Shown piece by piece: positions 41,791-51,359 of a DNA stretch of 64,000 bases. Source of the DNA: RCIO01 sp965232405. GTDB lineage: Bacteria > Pseudomonadota > Alphaproteobacteria > Rhizobiales > Rhizobiaceae. Numbering within the stretch: position 1 is the stretch's first letter; each line of letters begins with the position of its first letter. The position numbers and the translations under genes are program-made. The stretch spans positions 186,001 to 250,000 of the forward strand of contig OZ246966.1 in NCBI GenBank assembly GCA_965232405.1, given 5' to 3'. The notes under the pieces were generated by a model. That model searched no databases. It worked only from the letters and a program-made list of their open reading frames with translations, and was not told the DNA's origin.

Positions 41791-43803
41791 TCAGGAAAAT
41801 TCCATGATCACGGCATCGACGGCCAGGCTGTCGCCCGGCTTGGCATTGACCTTCGCCACCACGAGATCGCGTTCCGCGCGCAGAACGTTCTCCATCTTCA
41901 TGGCCTCGACCACGGCCAGCGTCTCGCCGGTCTTGACTTCCTGCCCCTCCGAAACGCCGATCGAGACCACCAGCCCCGGCATTGGGCAAAGCAGCATCTT
42001 CGACGTGTCCGGCGGCACCTTGACCGGCATCAGCCGGTCGAGCTTCGCGGTCGCCGGCAGCATCACGCGGACATCGGCGGAAAGCCCGCGCCAGTCCATC
42101 CGCATACCGTTGAGGATCGGGCGCATCTGGGCCGTCACCGGTTCGCCGCCAACTGTTCCGCGCCAGATCAGGTCGCCTGGCCGCCAGTCGGAGCGGACCG
42201 CAAGCGGTTCGCCATCCTCAACCGACACGACGCAATCGGTAACGCCGTTGGACGTTCCGTCCGTGATCGCGACAGAGACGTAGTCGTTGCCGATCTTGGA
42301 AACCCATTCGCGTTTGAGCTTGCCGGTGTGCGGCGCCACGCAGCCGTTCAGCCGGTCGAGCCGGTCGCGGCGCTTGAGTTCGGATGTGACGGCCACCGCG
42401 GCCAGCACGGCCTTTTCGGTCGCATCGGGCTCTGCCGGATGAAAACCATCCGGATATTCCTCGGCAATGAAGCCGGTGGACAGCCGCCCTTCGCGCCAGC
42501 GCGGATGCTGCATCAGCGAAGCCAGAAACGGCAAATTATGCGCAATGCCGTCGACCACGAAACTGTCCAGCGCCTCCGACATGGCGTCGATCGCCTCGAT
42601 CCGGGTCGCAGCGTGCGTGCACAGCTTGGCGATCATCGGATCGTAAAACATCGAGATTTCCGATCCCTCGACCACACCGGTGTCGTTGCGCACCGTAACA
42701 CCGTCGCGCGTTACCTCCGCCGGCGGCCGGTAGCGCGTCAGCCTGCCGATCGACGGCAGGAAATTGCGGTACGGGTCTTCGGCATAAAGACGGCTCTCGG
42801 CAGCCCATCCGGTCAGCTTCACATCGCTCTGCTTGATCGCCAGCTCTTCGCCATATGCAACGCGGATCATCTGCTCGACCAGATCGACGCCGGTGATGAG
42901 CTCCGTCACCGGATGCTCGACCTGAAGGCGCGTGTTCATCTCCAGGAAGAAGAAATTGCGATCCTTGTCGACGATGAACTCGACCGTGCCGGCGCTCTGG
43001 TATTCAACCGCCTTGGCCAGCGCCACCGCCTGCTCGCCCATCGCCTTGCGTGTTTCTTCATCGAGAAACGGAGATGGCGCTTCCTCCACCACTTTCTGGT
43101 TGCGCCGCTGGATCGAGCATTCGCGTTCGCCCAGATAGATGGCGTTTCCGTGCGCGTCGGCCAGCACCTGGATTTCAATGTGCCGCGGCTCGACCACGAA
43201 CCTCTCGATGAAAACCCTGTCGTCGCCGAAGGAGCTTTTGGCTTCGGAGCGCGCGCGGTCGAACCCGTCGCCCACTTCCTTTTCGTCCCAGGCAATGCGC
43301 ATGCCCTTGCCGCCGCCGCCGGCCGATGCCTTGATCATCACCGGATAGCCGATCTCGCCGGCAATCTTGCGCGCCTCGTCGGCATCCTGAATGACGCCTA
43401 TGTGGCCGGGGACGGTGTTGACCTTCGCGTCATTGGCGAACTTCTTGGATTCGATCTTGTCACCCATGGCTTCGATCGCCTTGGGTTTTGGGCCGATGAA
43501 GACGATGCCCTGTTTTTCAAGCGCCGTGCAGAACGCGGCGTTCTCTGACAGGAACCCGTAACCCGGATGCACGGCCTCGGCGCCGGTCTCCTTGCACGCC
43601 GCGATAATGCGGTCGCCGATCAGGTAGCTTTGGCTGGCTGCCGCCGGGCCGATATGAACCGCCTCGTCCGCCATTTCGACATGAAGCGCGTTCCGATCGG
43701 CGTCGGAATAGACTGCGACGGTTGCGATCCCCATGCGCTTTGCGGTCTTGATGACCCTGCATGCAATCTCTCCGCGATTGGCGATCAGGATTTTCTTGAA
43801 CAT
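41791..43803 (-). CDS. pccA: Acetyl/propionyl-CoA carboxylase subunit alpha (biotin carboxylase + BCCP)
   Basis: A 670-residue biotin-dependent carboxylase subunit. The biotin carboxylase part begins MFKKILIANRGEIACRVI and has the ATP-grasp loop KASAGGGGKGMR and NTRLQVEHPVTE. The C-terminal BCCP domain carries the biotinyl Lys636 in EAMKMEN. The length with a linking BT domain fits PccA more than AccC. It would make methylmalonyl-CoA with a PccB subunit, which is not in this window. Start at 43803, nine residues inside the open frame. Confidence is high for family, moderate for propionyl-CoA as substrate. Confidence 0.93.
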   Translation of the reverse strand: MFKKILIANRGEIACRVIKTAKRMGIATVAVYSDADRNALHVEMADEAVHIGPAAASQSYLIGDRIIAACKETGAEAVHPGYGFLSENAAFCTALEKQGIVFIGPKPKAIEAMGDKIESKKFANDAKVNTVPGHIGVIQDADEARKIAGEIGYPVMIKASAGGGGKGMRIAWDEKEVGDGFDRARSEAKSSFGDDRVFIERFVVEPRHIEIQVLADAHGNAIYLGERECSIQRRNQKVVEEAPSPFLDEETRKAMGEQAVALAKAVEYQSAGTVEFIVDKDRNFFFLEMNTRLQVEHPVTELITGVDLVEQMIRVAYGEELAIKQSDVKLTGWAAESRLYAEDPYRNFLPSIGRLTRYRPPAEVTRDGVTVRNDTGVVEGSEISMFYDPMIAKLCTHAATRIEAIDAMSEALDSFVVDGIAHNLPFLASLMQHPRWREGRLSTGFIAEEYPDGFHPAEPDATEKAVLAAVAVTSELKRRDRLDRLNGCVAPHTGKLKREWVSKIGNDYVSVAITDGTSNGVTDCVVSVEDGEPLAVRSDWRPGDLIWRGTVGGEPVTAQMRPILNGMRMDWRGLSADVRVMLPATAKLDRLMPVKVPPDTSKMLLCPMPGLVVSIGVSEGQEVKTGETLAVVEAMKMENVLRAERDLVVAKVNAKPGDSLAVDAVIMEFS

Positions 43804-44003
43804 GGAACAGGCGATCCTCCGGAAGCGCATCCGTTTTATGGACAGGCACTAAGCCGTCAAGGTCAGTCCTGCCGGGTGATGCGGTCAAATCGATTAGCGA
43901 CGGTCGAATTCACCACGCCGGAAAGCGCCGTCCAAGGCTTGATCGGCGGGGTGAAAGCTGAAACCGTGCCGCCAGCCATTCGCGAGGAGGAGGAACACCG
44001 GGG

Positions 44004-45131
<1,128 letters not shown>

Positions 45132-45141
45132 GGAGGCCGGG

Positions 45142-46164
45142 ATGCTCTTTCCACCCACCGTCGCCGGCAGCCTGCCCAAGCCCGGCTGGCTGGCAGAAAC
45201 CGAGAAACTCTGGCCGAAATGGCTGCTTGAGGGCGTCGAACTCGATCAGGCAAAGCGCGACGCGGCACTTATCTGGATCAAGCTTCAGGAAGGTGCGGGC
45301 ATCGCCACCGTTTCCGATGGCGAGCAGTTCCGAACCCATTTCGTCCACGGCTTTCTGGAATCGGTGAAAGGGATCGACTGGGATCTCAAGACCAAGATGG
45401 GCATCCGTAACAACCGTTATGTCGTGGATGTGCCGACTGTCACCGGCGTGCCGAAGCGCAGTCGCCCGGTGCATCGCGACGAGGCAGCCTTCTGCCGCAA
45501 GCACACGAAAAACGGCCTGAAATTCACCCTGCCCGGACCGATGACGATCTGCGACACGCTGGCCGACGGTCATTATGGCCGCCGCGCCGACATGGCGATG
45601 GCCTTCGCCGAAATCCTCAACGAGGAAGCGCTCGAACTGGAGGCTGCCGGCTGTGACGTGATCCAGTTCGACGAACCGGCCTTCAACGTGTTCATGGACG
45701 ATGTGCAGGAATGGGGCATAGCGGCGCTCGAGCGCGCCGCGCAGGGCCTGAAGTGCAAGACTGCCGTTCACATCTGCTACGGCTACGGCATCGAGGCCAA
45801 TATCGAGTGGAAAAAGACGCTCGGCGACGAGTGGCGGCAATATGAGCAGATTTTCCCGGCCATCAACGCCTCCAGGATCGATCAGGTCTCGCTCGAATGC
45901 GCCAACTCGCATGTCCCCATCTCGCTGATCGAGCTTCTGTCGGACAAGGAAATCCTCGTCGGCGCGATCGATGTGGCGAGTGCCGAAGTGGAAACGCCAG
46001 AGCAGGTAGCGGCCGTGATTGAAAGCGCGCTCGGCCACGCCGACGCAGAGCGCATCCAGCCCTGCACCAATTGCGGTCTGGCGCCGCTTTCCCGTGCAGT
46101 CGCAGAAGGCAAGCTTGTGGCGCTCGGCGCAGGAGCGGAGCTGGCGCGCAAACGCTTCGGGTAA
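45142..46164 (+). CDS. Core-MetE type methyltransferase (methionine synthase-like), single domain
   Basis: A 340-residue protein equal to the C-terminal catalytic barrel of MetE, without the N-terminal folate half. Zinc ligands for a thiol substrate are present: H210 and C212 in VHICYGYG and C308 in PCTNCGL. Such short MetE-like proteins are known or proposed to take methyl groups from corrinoid proteins or other non-folate donors to homocysteine. The gene sits directly behind adhC (ten bases, GAGGAGG ribosome site). With the MttB/corrinoid genes in the same window, use of methyl-corrinoid as donor is an appealing inference. An orphan xenobiotic thiol methyltransferase is an alternative. Confidence 0.82.
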   Translation: MLFPPTVAGSLPKPGWLAETEKLWPKWLLEGVELDQAKRDAALIWIKLQEGAGIATVSDGEQFRTHFVHGFLESVKGIDWDLKTKMGIRNNRYVVDVPTVTGVPKRSRPVHRDEAAFCRKHTKNGLKFTLPGPMTICDTLADGHYGRRADMAMAFAEILNEEALELEAAGCDVIQFDEPAFNVFMDDVQEWGIAALERAAQGLKCKTAVHICYGYGIEANIEWKKTLGDEWRQYEQIFPAINASRIDQVSLECANSHVPISLIELLSDKEILVGAIDVASAEVETPEQVAAVIESALGHADAERIQPCTNCGLAPLSRAVAEGKLVALGAGAELARKRFG

Positions 46165-46260
46165 GCGACAGCCGCTTCACACCGCTGCGCAGTTGCGCTA
46201 CGCATTTCGCGCGCGGCATTCGCCCGCGCGATTTCCCACCACTATCGATGAGGCCACGGC

Positions 46261-46815
46261 ATGATCCATGCTGGCGAAAACCTGTTCGTCATCACCGGCG
46301 GCCCGGGTTCGGGCAAGACCACCCTGCTCGGGGCGGCTGCGCGGGCTGGATACCGGACCGCGCCTGAGTCCGGCCGTGCCATCATCCGTTTCCAGGAAGC
46401 GATTGGCGGGCGCGGGCTCCATTACGTCGACAGCGCCCTCTACGCCGAACTGATGCTCGACCGCGACATGCAGAACCATCAGTCCTTTGCCGCATCCGGT
46501 GAACCTGCACTGTTCGATCGGGGTGTAGCCGACCTCGTCGGTTATTGCAGGCTGGTCGGCATCGAAGATACCGAACACTTCCACCGCGCGGCCGGTATGT
46601 TTCGCTACAACCGCAAGGTATTCCTGGCGCCACCCTGGTGCGACATCTACGTTCAGGATGCCGAACGCCGGCAGGACTGGAGCGAGGCAGTCCGCACCTA
46701 TGAGTGCATCGCCGACGCATATGATGAGCTTGGCTATGAGCTGGTGGAACTGCCACTCGCTCCTGTCGCCGAGCGGCTGGCCTTTCTTGAGGAAGAGATC
46801 GCAATTGCCGTCTGA
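46261..46815 (+). CDS. AAA ATPase (AAA_28-like), small
   Basis: The 184-residue protein has a P-loop at residues 13-20 (GGPGSGKT) and resembles AAA_28/ATP-grasp-kinase-like small NTPases. FDRGVADLVGYC and the VFLAPPW stretch fit a nucleotide-dependent kinase or chaperone fold. Role unknown. It is followed by YaiI seven bases later and may share its transcript. Confidence 0.82.
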   Translation: MIHAGENLFVITGGPGSGKTTLLGAAARAGYRTAPESGRAIIRFQEAIGGRGLHYVDSALYAELMLDRDMQNHQSFAASGEPALFDRGVADLVGYCRLVGIEDTEHFHRAAGMFRYNRKVFLAPPWCDIYVQDAERRQDWSEAVRTYECIADAYDELGYELVELPLAPVAERLAFLEEEIAIAV

Positions 46816-46822
46816 ACTGCCG

Positions 46823-47275
46823 ATGATCTACGTCGACGCCGACGCCTGTCCGGTCAAGGACGAGGTGGTGAAGGTCGCCGGGCGGCACGATCTCGTCGTC
46901 ACCTTCGTATCCAATGGCGGGTTGAGACCGTCCCGCGATCCCATGATCCGCCATGTCGTCGTCTCGAAGAGCGCCGACGCAGCCGACGACTGGATCGTCG
47001 AAGAACTCAAGCCCGGCGACATTGTCGTCACATCCGATGTGCCGCTGGCCGCCCGAACGGTTGAGAAGAACGCGCAGGCGATTGCGCCAACGGGCCGGCT
47101 CTTCACCGAAGAGACGATCGGCATGGCGGTCGCCATGCGCGATCTCAAACAGCATCTGCGCGAGACCGGTGAGATCAAGGGCTACAATCCGGGCTTTTCT
47201 GCCAGGGACCGTTCGGCGTTTCTTTCGTCCCTGGATTCGCTGATCCGGCGCGTGCTTCGTGACGCGGCCTCCTGA
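46823..47275 (+). CDS. YaiI/YqxD (UPF0178) family protein
   Basis: A 150-residue protein beginning MIYVDADACPVKDEVVKVA, the UPF0178 signature with its acidic residues and Cys. Further conserved parts are DDWIVEELKPGDIVVTSDVPLA and GRLFTEETI. The fold is PIN-like, so a nuclease activity is suspected, but none is assured. I use the ATG at 46823; a TTG at 46805 could add six residues. Confidence 0.92.
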   Translation: MIYVDADACPVKDEVVKVAGRHDLVVTFVSNGGLRPSRDPMIRHVVVSKSADAADDWIVEELKPGDIVVTSDVPLAARTVEKNAQAIAPTGRLFTEETIGMAVAMRDLKQHLRETGEIKGYNPGFSARDRSAFLSSLDSLIRRVLRDAAS

Positions 47276-47393
47276 GCGTTCACGCCACATTTGATCGTGC
47301 GGTGATCGCGCACTTTGAAACTATGCCGTAAATCAAACCGTTCTTTTCAGCACTAGGACCGCTGAAACAATTGGCAGGGATGGGAGGCCCGGC

Positions 47394-48257
47394 ATGGCCA
47401 ACACCGATATCCTGACGCAAGCGCCGCCATCCGACGGCAAGAGCAAAAGACCGCTGATCTACAAGCAGTTTCTGTCCACCCGCCTCACCCACTGGATCTG
47501 GGCGATCAGCCTGTTCTTCCTGCTCACTTCCGGGCTGATGATCTTCAACGCCCACCCGACGCTCTACATCGGCGATCAGTCCGGCTTCGGTTTCGACAAT
47601 GCGGTGCTTCGCATCGGCGCAGAGCGAACGGCGGATGCCCGCAACATCGGCTTCGTCCAGCTGTTCGACACCAAGTTCGAGACGACAGGATGGTTCGGCT
47701 TCTATCGCGGCGACAATGGCATGATGCAGCAGCGCGCGTTTCCGCCCTGGGCAACGATCCCTTCCTACTACGATCTGGCTTCGGGCCGCGTCGTCCACTT
47801 CTTCTTTGCGTGGATTTTCGCCATCACGCTCGCCGCGTGGCTGGTCGCCTCGATCGTCAACGGTCACCTGCGGCGTGACATCCTCCCAGGACTGCGCGAT
47901 ATCCGCGCCCTGCCCCGCGACATTGCCGACCATCTGCGCCTGCGGTTTCATCACAGCCGCAACTACAACACGCTGCAGAAGCTGAGCTACGCAGGCGTGC
48001 TTCTGGTCCTGATGCCGCTGATGGTCCTCACCGGCCTTGCCATGTCGCCGGGCTTCAACGCGGCCGCCCCCTGGCTCGTCGACATCCTCGGAGGCCGCCA
48101 GACGGCTCGCACGATCCACTTCGCGGTCATGCTCCTGCTTCTCGGATTCTTCGTCATCCACATCGTCATGGTGCTTGCCCCCGGACCGCTGAACGAACTG
48201 CGCTCCATCATCACCGGCTGGTACCGCGCCGACGCGGAAGAAGAGAAAGGGCAGTGA
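47394..48257 (+). CDS. Cytochrome b (b/b6-type) membrane subunit for a molybdenum oxidoreductase
   Basis: A 287-residue membrane protein with about four to five segments and histidines placed as in the Ni/Fe-hydrogenase or formate-dehydrogenase type cytochrome b (THWIWAIS, HFFFAWIFA, HFAVMLLLLGFFVIHIVMV). A loop of about 90 residues lies between the first two segments. It should carry electrons between quinone and the molybdopterin protein that starts two bases after its stop. GGGAGG precedes the ATG. The partner structure is clear; the substrate is not. Confidence 0.88.
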   Translation: MANTDILTQAPPSDGKSKRPLIYKQFLSTRLTHWIWAISLFFLLTSGLMIFNAHPTLYIGDQSGFGFDNAVLRIGAERTADARNIGFVQLFDTKFETTGWFGFYRGDNGMMQQRAFPPWATIPSYYDLASGRVVHFFFAWIFAITLAAWLVASIVNGHLRRDILPGLRDIRALPRDIADHLRLRFHHSRNYNTLQKLSYAGVLLVLMPLMVLTGLAMSPGFNAAAPWLVDILGGRQTARTIHFAVMLLLLGFFVIHIVMVLAPGPLNELRSIITGWYRADAEEEKGQ

Positions 48258-48258
48258 A

Positions 48259-49050
48259 ATGAGCAATATCATCATGAGCCGCCGCAAATTGCTCACTGCG
48301 GGCTCCGTCGCCGCTTCCGGCGCCCTGCTCTCCGGCTGCGATGTTCTGGATGACGTGCTGCGCGGTGGCGATGTCCGTAACTTCATGGAAGCATCTGCAA
48401 ACGGGCTGTCCTATCGCGCCCAGCGTCTTCTGATCGGCGGTCACGCTATGGCGCAGGAATTCTCCGAGGCCGACATTCGCCAGCCCATGCGGCCAAACGG
48501 GATAACGTCGCCCACTGACCGGACCTATCTCGATCTCGCATCAAAGGACTTCGCGGACTACCGGCTTCAGGTCGGCGGGCTGGTGCAGAAACCGCTGTCG
48601 CTTTCGCTCGAAGAGCTGATGGGTATGCCCTCACGCACCCAGATCACCCGGCACGATTGCGTCGAAGGGTGGAGTTGCATCGCCAAATGGACCGGCGTGC
48701 CGCTGGCGCAGGTTCTCGACCTGGCGGTGGTGAAATCCGAGGCGCGTTACGTGCTGTTCCGCTGCCTCGACACGATCGAGAAGAGCCTCTCGGGCGAGGT
48801 CAAATATTACGAATCCATCGACCTCGTCGACGCCCGTCATGCCCAGACCATCCTCGCCTACGGCATGAACGATGAGCGCCTTCCGGTTTCCAACGGTGCG
48901 CCGCTCAGGCTGCGTGTCGAGCGCCAGCTCGGCTACAAAATGGCCAAATACGTCCATGCCATCGAGCTTGTGGACAAGCTCGAACCCTTCGGCGCGGGCA
49001 AGGGCGGTTACTGGGAAGATCGTGGCTACGAATGGTATGCCGGAATATGA
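48259..49050 (+). CDS. Molybdopterin-dependent oxidoreductase, MsrP/YedY-like
   Basis: The 263-residue protein starts with a Tat-like SRRKLLTAG stretch and a possible lipobox LLSGCD, implying export to the periplasm. The Mo-binding cysteine is Cys134 in HDCVEGWS, close to the CVEAW motif of MsrP/YedY rather than the CAGN of sulfite oxidases. With its cytochrome b partner (2-base spacing) it forms a respiratory reductase or oxidase, perhaps for a sulfoxide. The usual MsrQ ferric-reductase-like partner is replaced here by a cytochrome b/b6-type protein. Confidence 0.9.
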   Translation: MSNIIMSRRKLLTAGSVAASGALLSGCDVLDDVLRGGDVRNFMEASANGLSYRAQRLLIGGHAMAQEFSEADIRQPMRPNGITSPTDRTYLDLASKDFADYRLQVGGLVQKPLSLSLEELMGMPSRTQITRHDCVEGWSCIAKWTGVPLAQVLDLAVVKSEARYVLFRCLDTIEKSLSGEVKYYESIDLVDARHAQTILAYGMNDERLPVSNGAPLRLRVERQLGYKMAKYVHAIELVDKLEPFGAGKGGYWEDRGYEWYAGI

Positions 49051-49173
49051 CAGATTGCCGCCAAATCGGGCTTTTTTGACCGCATACCCTTGCTTCTGGG
49101 GGGCGGCTCCTTCATTTTAAGGGTCACATCGCCGCAATCGCGGCCGAAATCACCAAAACGGGAGCATTTTACG

Positions 49174-49557
49174 GTGCAGGACGCCGCGACTATCTATTCC
49201 GAAGCGCCAGACAACGATACGATGGGTGGGCGCCTGCTGCGCGCTCGCGATGCCGCAGGCATGTCCATCAACGAACTCGCACGCCGCCTCGGCGTACAGG
49301 TCACCACGGTTCAGGCTTGGGAAAACGACCGCTCGCAGCCGCGCGCCAACCGGCTTTCCATGCTGGCCGGCGTGCTTCACGTAAGCCTTTCGTGGCTGCT
49401 TCACGGCGTCGGCTCAGGGCCGAACGACGAATCCCGCGTCGAACTCGTGCAAAGCGTCTCGCTTCAGCTTGACCGTCTGCGTCGCCTTCAGCGCGAAACC
49501 GCTAAGGTCACCGCCCAGATCGAGCGTGACATGCGGCGTCTTTCCTCCGACGCCTGA
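49174..49557 (+). CDS. XRE-family helix-turn-helix regulator
   Basis: A 127-residue DNA-binding protein: HTH_3 domain at about residues 20-75 (LLRARDAAGMSINELARRLGVQVTTVQAWENDRSQPRANRLSMLAGVL, of which the two HTH helices are the diagnostic part), then a leucine-rich coiled-coil tail (about 90-125). I chose the GTG at 49174, which has GGGAG upstream; the frame is open to 49090. It lies about 80 bases before the glycine riboswitch and could help control gcv genes, but nothing proves this. Confidence 0.85.
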   Translation: MQDAATIYSEAPDNDTMGGRLLRARDAAGMSINELARRLGVQVTTVQAWENDRSQPRANRLSMLAGVLHVSLSWLLHGVGSGPNDESRVELVQSVSLQLDRLRRLQRETAKVTAQIERDMRRLSSDA

Positions 49558-49639
49558 CCAACGACATCACGGAATGCTAATGGCAGGTGACACGGGCCTG
49601 CATTTGCACTAGCGTTCGACTCGTCGCGGATCGAAAGAT

Positions 49640-49827
49640 CCTGACGGTATGCGGGAGAGAGCAGCGAAAGCTGCCGCCGAAGGGGAAATCGCCCGAAATC
49701 TCTCAGGCAAAAGAACCGTAGACCGGAAGACACTCTGGAAAGTCGGGGCCACAGCCCCGCGCCGAAGGTGTAAGCGCTGCCGACAGAGTTCCGGGGCGCG
49801 AGTCTCTCAGGCTTCCGACAGAGGGGC
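49640..49827 (+). ncRNA. Tandem glycine riboswitch
   Basis: Two aptamers lie in line. The first has GGGAGAG at about 49653 and ends with the TCTCTCAGGCAAAAG block near 49699. The second starts at the CACTCTGGAAAG block near 49730 and ends with GTCTCTCAGGC near 49802, then GACAGAGG, which pairs back with CTCTG to close P1. CCGAAGG occurs once in each aptamer. It senses glycine and should switch on gcvTHP, whose start is about 45 bases beyond. The 315-base gap 49558-49872 is otherwise empty. Confidence 0.95.
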
Positions 49828-49872
49828 ACGAATTGCCGCTTCGGCGGCGTGCGTGTGCTTTCTGGAGGGCTG

Positions 49873-50979
49873 ATGGCCGATACGGGCGAACTGACGAAAC
49901 TTCCCCTGCATGATCTGCATGAGGCCGCTGGCGCGCGTTTCGGCGCATTTGCCGGCTGGTCGATGCCAATCACCTACCCCGCCGGCGTGATGAAGGAACA
50001 TCTTCACACGCGTGAGCATGCGGGCCTGTTCGACATTGCGCATATGCGGCTCTTCGAACTGTCGGGACCGGACGCCGATAGCGTCCTGGAGCGTGCCTGC
50101 CCGGTAGAGCCCGGCGAACTGGAAACGGGCCAGTCGAAATACACCTTCTTCCTCAACGACCAAGCCGGCATCATCGATGACCTGATCGTCACCCGGCTAG
50201 GTTCTGACCGCTTCATGATCGTCGCAAATGCCGGCAATGCGGCAACGGACGAAGCGCATCTGCGCAGCATCGCAAAGGGTTCCGACTGCAAGGTCGAACC
50301 GCTCGATCGCGTCTTCCTTGCCCTTCAGGGCCCGGATGCCGAAGCTGTGCTGAAGGATGCCGGGATCGACTTGCCGCCGATGCTTTTCATGCATGGCGCT
50401 GAACCGAAACAGGGCTGGTTCACCAGCCGTTCCGGCTATACCGGTGAAGACGGTTTCGAACTCGCAATGCCGCCCGGCGAGCCACAAGCGGTCGCCGAAA
50501 AGCTGCTCGCCGACGAGCGCGTGATGTGGATCGGCCTTGCCGCCCGCGACAGCCTGCGGCTGGAAGCCGGTCTGTGCCTGCACGGGCAGGACATCACGCC
50601 CGACACCACACCGGTCGAAGCCGGGCTGATGTGGGCGATCCCGAAACCCTTGCGGGAATCCGGCCCTTACATTGGCTCCGAGGCGCTTGCCCGCGCCCGC
50701 GAAAAAGGCGCTGCGCAAAAGCGGGTCGGCCTGATGCCGGAAGGCCGCCAGCCGGTCCGCGCCGGCGCGCAATTGCTCGGCTCCGACGGGTCGCCGGTTG
50801 GACGCATTACTTCGGGCGGCTTCGGCCCGTCGGTCGGTGCGCCTGTCGCCATGGGTTATCTGCGCGCCGACCTCGTCAACGAACCCGGTGAGATTTTCGC
50901 CGAAGTCCGCGGAAACCGTGTGCCGGTCCGCATTCATCCACTCCCCTTCACGCCCCATCGCTACCGCAAAGGACAATGA
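49873..50979 (+). CDS. gcvT: Glycine cleavage system T protein (aminomethyltransferase)
   Basis: A 368-residue folate enzyme that releases ammonia from the aminomethyl-lipoyl H protein and makes methylene-THF. It begins LTKLPLHDLHEAAGARFGAFAGWSMPI and has the standard GAFAGW, VMDDL-like IIDDLIVTR and GYTGEDGFE stretches. The ATG at 49873 follows GGAGGG. Controlled by the tandem riboswitch upstream; overlaps the region of the gcvH start. Glycine made by Sox enzymes can enter here. Confidence 0.96.
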   Translation: MADTGELTKLPLHDLHEAAGARFGAFAGWSMPITYPAGVMKEHLHTREHAGLFDIAHMRLFELSGPDADSVLERACPVEPGELETGQSKYTFFLNDQAGIIDDLIVTRLGSDRFMIVANAGNAATDEAHLRSIAKGSDCKVEPLDRVFLALQGPDAEAVLKDAGIDLPPMLFMHGAEPKQGWFTSRSGYTGEDGFELAMPPGEPQAVAEKLLADERVMWIGLAARDSLRLEAGLCLHGQDITPDTTPVEAGLMWAIPKPLRESGPYIGSEALARAREKGAAQKRVGLMPEGRQPVRAGAQLLGSDGSPVGRITSGGFGPSVGAPVAMGYLRADLVNEPGEIFAEVRGNRVPVRIHPLPFTPHRYRKGQ

Positions 50980-50981
50980 AC

Positions 50982-51350
50982 ATGGCAACGACCTATTTCA
51001 CAGACGACCATGAGTGGATCAGCGTTGAGAACGGCGTCGCGACCGTCGGTATCACCGACTACGCGCAGGAACAACTCGGCGACCTTGTGTTTGTCGAACT
51101 GCCCGAGACCGGCAAGGCCCTGTCCAAGGGCGATGCGGCCGTTGTGGTGGAATCCGTCAAGGCCGCATCGGATGTCTACGCACCCGTCGATGGCGAGGTC
51201 ACCGCGGTCAATGACAAGCTGACCGACGATCCCGCGCTTGTGAACTCATCCGCCACCGGCGACGGCTGGCTCTGGAAAATGAAGCTTTCCGATGACAGCC
51301 AGCTCGAAGGGCTGATGGACGAGGCTGGCTACAAGGCATTGATAGGCTGA
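50982..51350 (+). CDS. gcvH: Glycine cleavage system H protein
   Basis: A 122-residue lipoyl carrier. The lipoylated residue is Lys60 in VESVKAASD, within the standard fold. Start choice: ATGs at 50976 and 50982 compete; AAGGAC sits too close to the first, and MATTYFTDDHEW from 50982 is the family's usual beginning. It lies three bases past the gcvT stop, in a single operon with gcvP. Confidence 0.96.
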   Translation: MATTYFTDDHEWISVENGVATVGITDYAQEQLGDLVFVELPETGKALSKGDAAVVVESVKAASDVYAPVDGEVTAVNDKLTDDPALVNSSATGDGWLWKMKLSDDSQLEGLMDEAGYKALIG

Positions 51351-51359
51351 GGTTCGGAC

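Noticed and set aside
41767..43548. 593-aa open frame antisense to pccA
   Set aside because: Shadow; the real protein shows biotin and ATP-grasp motifs on the other strand.
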